Of a DNA stretch of 6,290 bases, positions 1-5,610 are shown in pieces; within the stretch, counting starts at the first letter, position 1; each line of letters starts with the position of its first letter. Origin of the DNA: MGIIa-K1 sp964577145 (lineage in GTDB: Archaea > Thermoplasmatota > Poseidoniia > Poseidoniales > Poseidoniaceae); the NCBI GenBank assembly GCA_964577145.1, contig CAZNXM010000062.1:1-6290 (forward strand), in the 5' to 3' direction. The notes beneath the pieces are model-generated. The model did no database searches. It saw only the letters and a list, made by a program, of their open reading frames with translations, and was not told the DNA's origin. A program made the position numbers and the translations under genes.

Positions 1-37
1 TGGAGCCAGCAATACTACCAGGTTATACTATACTCCC
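1..37 (-). tRNA. tRNA-Trp(CCA), 5' half, truncated at window edge
   Basis: Read on the minus strand from 37 down to 1, the sequence folds as the first 37 nt of a canonical tRNA. The acceptor 5' strand is GGGAGTA, followed by T8 and A9. The D-stem is GTAT/GTAT, with two G-U wobbles. The nine-base D-loop AACCTGGTA carries the invariant A14, R15, G18, G19 and A21. Then come T26, the anticodon-stem 5' strand GCTGG, C32, the invariant T33, and CCA at positions 34-36, at the very edge of the window. CCA reads UGG (Trp). The anticodon-stem 3' strand, T-arm and acceptor 3' strand lie outside, so the fold cannot be fully checked. Archaeal tRNA-Trp genes often carry an intron after position 37, which would also lie outside. 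The gene begins 24 nt after the eL41 stop codon on the same strand, and no TATA-like element sits about 26 bp upstream. Confidence 0.85.
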
Positions 38-61
38 AGATTGTATTCAACCAGTCAAGGT

Positions 62-169
62 TCACTGCTTTGCTTGACGGCGAGCGCGCTTGCGTCGGCG
101 TAGCTTTTTCTTTCGCCACTTCCAACGCTGCTGACCAGCCTTCTTCCAAGCACGAGAACCTCGCTTCAT
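62..169 (-). CDS. rpl41e: Large-subunit ribosomal protein eL41, 35 aa
   Basis: The start is ATG at 169-167 and the stop is TGA at 64-62. The 35-residue product begins MKRGSRAWKKAGQQRW and continues with KWRKKKLRRRKRARRQ. About half its residues are Arg or Lys and it has three Trp. This matches the eL41 family: the eukaryotic 25-residue protein has the same KWRKK...RR.KRKRR core, and from memory the thermococcal proteins have the same MKRRPRKWKKKGRMRWKW-type N-terminal extension. eL41 is a single basic helix at the interface of the ribosomal subunits (family knowledge). No Shine-Dalgarno sequence precedes the ATG. A TATA-like element centred near 200 lies about 31 bp upstream, which fits leaderless or nearly leaderless transcription. 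The pirin stop is 63 nt upstream and a tRNA-Trp begins 24 nt downstream, both on the same strand. A longer overlapping frame (236-15) has no recognisable composition and is regarded as its shadow. Confidence 0.92.
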   Translation of the reverse strand: MKRGSRAWKKAGQQRWKWRKKKLRRRKRARRQAKQ

Positions 170-196
170 GATGAACAGTTCGCCGACCGACCACCC

Positions 197-203
197 GTAT
201 ATG
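197..203 (-). promoter_or_regulatory. TATA-like element of eL41 (and perhaps tRNA-Trp)
   Basis: The minus strand reads CATATAC in an otherwise GC-rich stretch. Its centre is about 31 bp from the eL41 ATG. That is the archaeal TATA spacing (about 26-28 bp before the transcription start) if the mRNA starts within a few bases of the start codon. The motif is short and no BRE (upstream purine element) was clearly identified. Confidence 0.45.
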
Positions 204-232
204 AGGACTTCCCAAAGGCCATGCCTTGCCAA

Positions 233-1066
233 TCAAGCTAGAGTGCCATTCTGATAATCCTCAATAGCCTGCATTATTTCCATTCTAGTATTCATCACGA
301 ATGGACCATGACGGGCTATCGGCTCACCGATTTCAGGACCGGCAAGAATCAGTAATTCGGCTGATTCAGAGGATGTGATAGATACTGTTGAACCATCGCT
401 CAGAAGGGCGAGTGAGCCATCCCTAACCTCTTTTGAGTCCACCATTATTGCACCTTTGAAAACATAGATCATTCCATTCAACCCCTCGGAGAGATTCTGG
501 TCGAGTTTTGCACCTTTTTCCAGTTTCACATGAATATAGGTAATTGGGATCACGGTATCGATTGATGATTCTACGCCAAGACACTCGCCAGCGATGACGC
601 GTGCCCATACCCCGTCCTTCTCGATTACCGGTGAATCCGAGGCCGGGATATCTTGATAGCGCGGTGCCATCATCTTGTCCTTAGCTGGTAGATTCACCCA
701 TATCTGAAAGCCATGTATCAGTCCACCTTCATCCATCATCCTTTGCGATGGCATCTCTGAGTGGATGATGCCACGCCCGGCGGTCATCCATTGCACATCG
801 CCGGGTTTCAATGACCCCGAAGCCCCTGCACTATCCTCATGCTCAAATTCACCATCGAGCATGTAAGTCACTGTCTCAAAGCCTCGGTGAGGATGCCAAG
901 GAGCACCCACTGCTTCACCTGGACCGTACTCCTTAGGGCCCATCTCATCCAATAGAAGAAACGGACTCATCAGTTGACCCATCACAACCGGACGCCTAAC
1001 GAGAAATCCACCGCCCTCAAGGACCGTATGAGTTGGAGCGACCATCGATACCGTTCTCTGCGTCAT
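233..1066 (-). CDS. Pirin-family bicupin protein, 277 aa
   Basis: This is a two-cupin protein of the pirin/YhhW family. The N-terminal cupin has the signature PFLLLDEMGP (residues 35-44), the metal-site segment HPHRGFETVTYMLDGEFEHE (58-77), and GRGIIHSEMP (97-106). By alignment the metal ligands are His58, His60, His102 and Glu104, corresponding to His56, His58, His101 and Glu103 of human pirin, so all four appear to be kept. GFQIWVNLP (119-127) closes the first domain. The second cupin has no metal motif, and the C-terminal ARHGPFVMNT is typical of pirins. Family members bind Fe or another metal, and some have quercetin dioxygenase activity or regulate other proteins. The substrate here cannot be inferred. 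The frame opens farther up at a TTG (1096), but ATG 1066 is preferred: the resulting MTQRTVSMV start matches usual pirin N-termini, and a TATA-like element lies 31 bp upstream. ATG 1045 is a possible later start. The gene lies 42 nt after the large surface-protein gene. Confidence 0.92.
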   Translation of the reverse strand: MTQRTVSMVAPTHTVLEGGGFLVRRPVVMGQLMSPFLLLDEMGPKEYGPGEAVGAPWHPHRGFETVTYMLDGEFEHEDSAGASGSLKPGDVQWMTAGRGIIHSEMPSQRMMDEGGLIHGFQIWVNLPAKDKMMAPRYQDIPASDSPVIEKDGVWARVIAGECLGVESSIDTVIPITYIHVKLEKGAKLDQNLSEGLNGMIYVFKGAIMVDSKEVRDGSLALLSDGSTVSITSSESAELLILAGPEIGEPIARHGPFVMNTRMEIMQAIEDYQNGTLA

Positions 1067-1091
1067 ATCAAGAGTTCTAAGAGGGGGGTAC

Positions 1092-1103
1092 TTCAATTAA
1101 TGC
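1092..1103 (-). promoter_or_regulatory. TATA-like element of the pirin gene
   Basis: The minus strand reads GCATTAATTGAA, an AT-rich block between the stop codon of the large gene and the pirin ATG. The centre of TTAATT is about 31 bp from ATG 1066, the same spacing seen for eL41. This suggests that pirin has its own promoter despite the tight spacing. It also argues against the upstream TTG at 1096, which lies inside this element. Confidence 0.45.
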
Positions 1104-1116
1104 AATACTCAGTATT
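1104..1116. repeat. 13-bp perfect inverted repeat around the stop codon of the large gene
   Basis: The sequence AATAC-TCA-GTATT has 5-bp perfect arms around the stop codon (TCA on plus, TGA on minus) of the surface-protein gene. It lies immediately upstream of the TATA-like element of pirin, where an archaeal BRE or operator would be. It could be a binding site for a dimeric regulator, a weak 3' hairpin, or chance, since palindromes of this length are not rare. Confidence 0.3.
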
Positions 1117-4100
1117 CTTCTTCCTCTTCATCAAGCCACTCTGAATCCTCACCTTCGCCGATGCGGCGAGATGCAAAGAATAGCAATCCAACGCAAACAA
1201 TCCCAAGCAATCCCATTCCGATAAGTGAGATTACCGATTGAGAGGCAAGGAATCCCTCTGGTTCAGGAACAGGTTCGACCTTCACACTCAACGAAACGAT
1301 ATTGTCCTCGTCGATCTCGTCGATATCTTGACTTGAATCGATTCGCACAACTAAATCCAGTTCACCTTCCCAATCAGGCATCCATTCAAAGGTCACTGTT
1401 GTCGACTCACCATTCAGCATCGATGTTTGGATAGTTACTACTTCCTCGATGAGGATTCTGCCTTCATGTGATGTGTGGGTCTCCAAAGTGATGTTGAATG
1501 TCGAATCATCGTTGGCGCCGATATTGAAAATCTCGATACTGACAGTGGTCATTCTACCTAGGATTGGAGATTGGTCAGTGATAGTGATTAGGTCAGCGCT
1601 GAGGTCGGGTCGGGTCTCGACGACATCGAGGCGTAGCGGCCAAGTATTGGCTGAACCCTCACCTGTCAAGTTGTTTCCAGCCAAATCGGCAACATCGAAC
1701 CAACAATCGAGATATTCACCTTGGATGGGTTGTGAACTCAGGTTCACAAGATACCGACTTACCTCACCGGGAATGGTTCTGATAGCAGTACTCTCAATTA
1801 TGTCGCCAAATGACTGAAGACCATTTACCTGTACACATCTAACTCGAATCCCTTCCTCCGACAATCCTGAATCTTCTTCCTTGATATCAAATTGCAATAG
1901 CATTTCAGTTGAATTCGTGGATATCATCGTCGGCTCATAACCTACTATCGAAGGGGCCTCGTCATCGATTTGCAGGCGGATTGGTTCAGGACTTGGATTA
2001 GCATAACCCATGCCTCCATTGACTTGGATGACAACCCGATACAATCCGCTGCCAAGGGCATCCATCGTACCTTCAAATCTGCCATCAGCATCTGTCTCCA
2101 CTAAGAGAGGGAGATCTAGAGGAGCTTCAAGCATAACCGAAAATGAACCCGGTGCCGGTGCGAGGTCGGCAGCGACGTATCGTACCCTGCCCTCGACCAC
2201 CAGTCTCTGACCGAGTGTGACATAATCGTCATACTCAAGGAGGCGGGAATCAGCCTCGGATGTTCTTATCGATGATTCGACTAGCATGACATTGGCATTG
2301 AAGCGCCAGCCAATTCCAGTGTCAGTGATTTGCTCGCCCGATGAATCGCTGACCTTGAGTGAGATCTGCATCTCACCAGCCGACATATCATCAAATAACG
2401 GAGATGCGGTGAATGATAGGTTGAGGGTGATTTGGTCTCCTTGTTCTCCGAAAGTGAATCCTGAAACCTCGAGCAATGTATTACTCGACTCAAACAACCC
2501 TCCTTTGTCATAGTATAGTGTATTGCCTAGACCGAGATCGATAATGAAGCCTTCAATATCTTCTAAGCCGTTGACATCTCTCATGCTGATGTTTAGCCAA
2601 CCTGGATGGGTAGGGGTAAGGGTGTCGCCACCGGGTAGGTCCAGTTCAACAGATGTGATTTCGGTAGGAGAAGGAACCAGCGACATGTAATGCACCGAAT
2701 CTGATTCGAAGCCATAACTGCTCAAGATTGCATTTCCAGTCTTGTCAAAGCCCTCTATGAACAAAGATACCTGTTGGCCGTGTGAATTGTATGTATCATC
2801 ATATCGAGCGTGGAAGAAATCACTCTCGCCATCCCTGAGAAGTGGCCTTTGACCGTATTCCTCTAGTTGTGGAATACCATCTCCATCATCATGCAGAGCT
2901 TCGACCCACCACCTCAAACGTAGACTACCAAGATCAAGCCCATCGCTGTCAGTGCCGTCGGTAATAGTCACATTGAACAATTGCTGAGCCGATGGTAGGA
3001 TTCTTTCACCAAGGGGTGCATTCGCTTGGAAACCTGGCTTTGTCGCATCGATGTTGAAAGTCAGTGATGCAAGTCCAGGCTCAGTTGAATCATATGGTCC
3101 AAAGAGATAGGCTGCGATGGTAAATCCGTCGTAGTAATTGGCCTGCGGGGCGACCACATCGATTGAGTATACACCATTGGAATCGACCGTTGAATTAGCA
3201 GTGATGTTCACAAGTTCGATTATAACATCGCCGGGAAGTGGATGACTGGACTGATTTAGGAATCGTACAGCACCACCTGCCCGTAGAAGGTCACCACCTG
3301 CGACCCATTCACCAGCATCGATTTGTGTACTGCCCTCAGTCGGCTCACTCAGATCCCAGACAGTGAAACTCGTAATCTCCATTCTACGTTCATGATCTGT
3401 GGTTTGGCTTGAAAGCCTACTTGTGTGGAGCGCATCAATGGTCTTCGCCTGAGCCTGCCAAGCAACATCTTGTTCAGGCAACCATGCCCAACTGGCGGTG
3501 AGGTCCCACTCCATGATGCCGTTCTGATTATCCAATGGAGTCCACGAACCACTGATATTGCTTACAAATCCGGCAGGGTCATTGACCCAAGTGGTGCCAT
3601 TTTCTAGAGAATGGAAAAGCGTTGGTCGGCTAGCACTGTTCTGCAGTTGAGGAATCAGAGCGAGCCATGATAAATTCGACAATTCTTGATATGAGGTCAC
3701 TTCGATGCTCAAAGTCCGTGCTAGGCCATCGGGAACAATGGTTTCTCCCGGCAATGTGATTGTTGAGATGGAAGGCGGGCGATCTCCCTGCCCCAACCAT
3801 AGGTTGAGCAATTCCACCTTTCCGGCACTGCCTGAACTTACATTGATGACGATACTAACATTGCCAGCGCCATCTGGCGTAAGATTCGAAACTTGTTGAT
3901 TCAATTCGCCCAACAGGTCTGAATGAGGCGAGGGCCCGACTGCTGCAGTCCAGTCATATTCGATATCTATCTCATCGAGAACCAATGTGGCATTCGCACT
4001 CACCTTAAGCGGAATATCGACGAATTCATTGCCCCATGCATCGGTGAAACTTGGGATGGCATTGCCGAGATATGAATTCAGAGAGGTTGAGAAATCGGGG

Positions 4101-5314
4101 ACTGTCGAAGCATTGCTGAGATTTCCGCTATGATTCCACTCCCAATTACCATCTGCACCAACATCGAGGGCGGCCGTTACGTCATCGCTACCCTCGAAAA
4201 TAACCACCAATTTCGGCCCATGGGTGGAGTTATCCCTCGCTGTGATGGTCAATCTCGAACCATCGGGCTTGTTGGTATTTTCATCACCGATGAGAATAAT
4301 TCCATTATTGGTTACATTACCATTAACCCAATCCTGTACTAAGTCAGTCAAGTTCTGATTGTTGAAGTCGAGCCAGTTGAGTTCAAGATTGGCTGGACTG
4401 TCCGTGTAACTTGCAACCGCGGCATCGCGGTCGGTCGCGCCAGAAGCACCTGCACTTGACCATGAATAATCGCTGCCTGTGAGGTTGTCAATCGCTTTAT
4501 TCCAAGTGACGCCTGCTGCTTGTGACACCTGCGCATTACTCTCAAGTCCTTCCTCCCAATTCTTCAGTAAAGGATGAACTGAGTAGGTATGTTGAGCACT
4601 CACAGGGGTTGTGGTCGAAGCTCGATTAACCACATCTTGCACATAGAATGAGAGATTGGCATCGAGAACTGTCGCTCCAGGTAATAGGCCTAGATCAAAC
4701 CAGTAGACGCCTCGGTAAATATGCCAATTTGCCCACTCCGTTTTACCAACATAGGTGGTGCTCTGATTACCATAATTACAATCTGCGTGTGTCGAGTTCC
4801 CATAGGAAGGATGTGGTTGATGCAAGTAGGAATCACGCACATCACTACCAGAGATTGTCAGTTCGCTCAATGTCGAAAACTGCATTGACGCTGAGGTAAT
4901 TGTAGCATTGATTGGCAGACGGATGTAATAGCTCGAATTATTGCCGGTGGACATGTTCAGTCCAGCCCGCTTATACCCACTTGAAAGTTCATCTAGATGA
5001 CCAAAGGTACCATTCCCGGGACCTCCCCAGAACCAATCCAAATCACCGTCATCCCCAATGTCTAGTCCGATTGATTCGGGCCTTTCCCCACTTGAATTAG
5101 CAAGACCTCTGATGTCTAGTGCTGCAGAAGTAATCACCGAACTAGCACCGATGCTGATATTGGTGCTAGCATCATGTCCCGGTCCATTGAAATCCAACAT
5201 AATCGAGATTGGAGAACCAGTGTTACCGAAATGAGTGGTCGAGCCTGCGTTGGCCTGAAGCCCCGGAATTGAACCCAGCAACAACAGTGCCAGCAACAAT
5301 GCGCGACCCTTCAT
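1109..5314 (-). CDS. Giant secreted, membrane-anchored surface protein with DNRLRE and CARDB domains, 1401 aa
   Basis: This is a multidomain exported protein. Residues 1-23 (MKGRALLLALLLLGSIPG...QANA) are a signal peptide with likely cleavage after ANA. A calcium-loop-like motif LDIGDDGDLDW (84-94) and its relative LDVGADGNWEW (383-393) flank a DNRLRE-type beta domain (about 151-373, with GVYWFDLGLLPGATVLDANL and LTDLVQDWVNG). A long tract of Ig-like beta domains follows, with an Asp-rich DDGDGIPQLEEY loop (809-820) and two carboxypeptidase-regulatory-like folds (about 667-737 and 1040-1100). A CARDB domain (about 1236-1348), a transmembrane helix (about 1360-1381), the stop-transfer pair RR and an acidic tail ending EEEEEY complete it. 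More than 30 N-X-S/T sequons suggest N-glycosylation. The likely topology is outside the cell with a C-terminal anchor. A role in adhesion, envelope structure or polymer binding is only inferred, and no catalytic motif was recognised. ATG 5314 gives an ideal signal peptide and has a TATA-like element 28 bp upstream. ATG 5332 is an alternative, and TTG 5365 is unlikely. Confidence 0.9.
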   Translation of the reverse strand: MKGRALLLALLLLGSIPGLQANAGSTTHFGNTGSPISIMLDFNGPGHDASTNISIGASSVITSAALDIRGLANSSGERPESIGLDIGDDGDLDWFWGGPGNGTFGHLDELSSGYKRAGLNMSTGNNSSYYIRLPINATITSASMQFSTLSELTISGSDVRDSYLHQPHPSYGNSTHADCNYGNQSTTYVGKTEWANWHIYRGVYWFDLGLLPGATVLDANLSFYVQDVVNRASTTTPVSAQHTYSVHPLLKNWEEGLESNAQVSQAAGVTWNKAIDNLTGSDYSWSSAGASGATDRDAAVASYTDSPANLELNWLDFNNQNLTDLVQDWVNGNVTNNGIILIGDENTNKPDGSRLTITARDNSTHGPKLVVIFEGSDDVTAALDVGADGNWEWNHSGNLSNASTVPDFSTSLNSYLGNAIPSFTDAWGNEFVDIPLKVSANATLVLDEIDIEYDWTAAVGPSPHSDLLGELNQQVSNLTPDGAGNVSIVINVSSGSAGKVELLNLWLGQGDRPPSISTITLPGETIVPDGLARTLSIEVTSYQELSNLSWLALIPQLQNSASRPTLFHSLENGTTWVNDPAGFVSNISGSWTPLDNQNGIMEWDLTASWAWLPEQDVAWQAQAKTIDALHTSRLSSQTTDHERRMEITSFTVWDLSEPTEGSTQIDAGEWVAGGDLLRAGGAVRFLNQSSHPLPGDVIIELVNITANSTVDSNGVYSIDVVAPQANYYDGFTIAAYLFGPYDSTEPGLASLTFNIDATKPGFQANAPLGERILPSAQQLFNVTITDGTDSDGLDLGSLRLRWWVEALHDDGDGIPQLEEYGQRPLLRDGESDFFHARYDDTYNSHGQQVSLFIEGFDKTGNAILSSYGFESDSVHYMSLVPSPTEITSVELDLPGGDTLTPTHPGWLNISMRDVNGLEDIEGFIIDLGLGNTLYYDKGGLFESSNTLLEVSGFTFGEQGDQITLNLSFTASPLFDDMSAGEMQISLKVSDSSGEQITDTGIGWRFNANVMLVESSIRTSEADSRLLEYDDYVTLGQRLVVEGRVRYVAADLAPAPGSFSVMLEAPLDLPLLVETDADGRFEGTMDALGSGLYRVVIQVNGGMGYANPSPEPIRLQIDDEAPSIVGYEPTMISTNSTEMLLQFDIKEEDSGLSEEGIRVRCVQVNGLQSFGDIIESTAIRTIPGEVSRYLVNLSSQPIQGEYLDCWFDVADLAGNNLTGEGSANTWPLRLDVVETRPDLSADLITITDQSPILGRMTTVSIEIFNIGANDDSTFNITLETHTSHEGRILIEEVVTIQTSMLNGESTTVTFEWMPDWEGELDLVVRIDSSQDIDEIDEDNIVSLSVKVEPVPEPEGFLASQSVISLIGMGLLGIVCVGLLFFASRRIGEGEDSEWLDEEEEEY

Positions 5315-5338
5315 GACTCGAAATGGGTGCATCTCACC

Positions 5339-5346
5339 AAATAGAG
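5339..5346 (-). promoter_or_regulatory. Candidate TATA-like element of the surface-protein gene
   Basis: The minus strand reads CTCTATTT. Its centre is about 28 bp from ATG 5314 but only about 10 bp from ATG 5332. It therefore favours a leaderless start at 5314, which also gives the cleaner signal peptide. The motif is a weak match to an archaeal TATA box. Confidence 0.3.
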
Positions 5347-5373
5347 TTGTGGTTACATCCTTCAATGGAGGGG

Positions 5374-5432
5374 CATGTCGCTTTCGCTGGGTACAATCTC
5401 GGCAAAAAGAAGCGGGCGTAACAGGATTCGAA
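5374..5432. repeat. Direct repeat copy A: orphan tRNA-Arg 3' end plus downstream flank
   Basis: This 59-nt stretch repeats 5463-5522. Bases 5402-5432 are a perfect 31-nt match to 5492-5522. The rest (5374-5401) matches with a few substitutions and small insertions or deletions, for example TTCGCTGG followed by GTACAATCTC here against TACAATACTC in the other copy. On the minus strand the perfect part starts at the T-loop (TTCGAAT), continues through the acceptor 3' strand and discriminator G of tRNA-Arg, and runs into its T-rich downstream flank. Similarity stops abruptly inside the T-loop, so this copy has no T-stem 5' strand, anticodon arm or intact 5' half. It looks like an integration-site duplication or a decayed tandem copy of the tRNA. 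Confidence 0.85.
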
Positions 5433-5438
5433 GGTTGA

Positions 5439-5451
5439 GGATATTCTATCC
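5439..5451. repeat. Small perfect hairpin in the repeat spacer
   Basis: GGATA-TTC-TATCC forms a 5-bp stem with a 3-nt loop in the 30-nt spacer between the two repeat copies. The substring GATATTCTA resembles GATATCCTA of the tRNA-Arg D-arm (8 of 9 bases), so it may be a remnant of a deleted tRNA copy. That match is too short to prove. Confidence 0.3.
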
Positions 5452-5462
5452 GAAGCCTGAAT

Positions 5463-5522
5463 CATGCTTGCGTTCGCTGGTACAATACTCAGCAAAAAGA
5501 AGCGGGCGTAACAGGATTCGAA
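5463..5522. repeat. Direct repeat copy B: overlaps the 3' end of tRNA-Arg
   Basis: This is the partner of 5374-5432, about 90 bp away. It includes the 20 nt from the T-loop to the discriminator base of the intact tRNA-Arg gene (5503-5522) and about 40 nt of its downstream flank. The conserved flank includes the oligo-T tract that probably ends tRNA transcription. The two copies are nearest to identical in and beside the tRNA, and diverge with distance from it. Confidence 0.85.
5493..5502 (-). terminator. Oligo-T terminator of tRNA-Arg
   Basis: Directly after the tRNA discriminator base the minus strand reads CTTCTTTTTG. Archaeal RNA polymerase ends transcription at T-rich tracts without needing a hairpin, so this is the natural end of the tRNA-Arg transcript. 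The same tract is present in the upstream repeat copy (5403-5412). Confidence 0.5.
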
Positions 5523-5575
5523 CCCGTGTTGCCGGGTTAGAAACCCAGCGTGATATCCTACTACACTATACGCCC
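5503..5575 (-). tRNA. tRNA-Arg(TCT)
   Basis: This is a complete 73-nt cloverleaf on the minus strand. The acceptor GGGCGTA pairs fully with TACGCCC and the discriminator is G. T8 and A9 are present. The D-arm is GTG...CAC with loop AGTAGGATA, containing G18 and G19, and T13-T22 is unpaired. The anticodon stem is CTGGG/CCCGG with loop TTTCTAA, giving anticodon TCT (AGA on the plus strand at 5539-5541), which reads AGA/AGG Arg codons. The variable loop is CAAC and the T-arm is ACGGG-TTCGAAT-CCTGT. No CCA is encoded and no intron is seen. An AT-rich TATA-like block (about 5594-5606) lies 20-30 bp upstream, inside the gap to the sprT-like gene. The 3' end of this gene is duplicated at 5413-5432. 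Confidence 0.96.
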
Positions 5576-5593
5576 GTGCAAATGGTCCTGATG

Positions 5594-5606
5594 CATTTAC
5601 TCTATC
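5594..5606 (-). promoter_or_regulatory. TATA-like block of tRNA-Arg
   Basis: The minus strand reads AGAGTAAATG within an AT-rich run. Its centre is about 25 bp before the tRNA-Arg 5' end, the expected TATA distance for an archaeal tRNA. It falls in the 35-nt gap after the sprT-like stop codon. Confidence 0.4.
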
Positions 5607-5610
5607 AGTC

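Noticed and set aside
15..236. 73-codon minus-strand frame overlapping eL41 and tRNA-Trp
   Set aside because: It runs through the start of the tRNA gene and overlaps the eL41 frame, which has the clear family signature. Its product has no recognisable features.
1225..5100. Many plus-strand frames of 60-122 codons inside the large gene
   Set aside because: They are antisense to a continuous 1401-codon gene with clear protein domains, have no promoter-like or family signal, and look like composition-driven shadows.
5477..5493. Hairpin GCTGGTA/TAC-T-CAGC beside the tRNA-Arg terminator
   Set aside because: On the minus strand the oligo-T tract precedes the hairpin instead of following it, and copy A keeps the structure only with wobble pairs, so it is not a convincing terminator or RNA element.
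5374..5522. CRISPR-like array
   Set aside because: There are only two copies, they contain tRNA sequence, and no Cas gene or further repeat is present.
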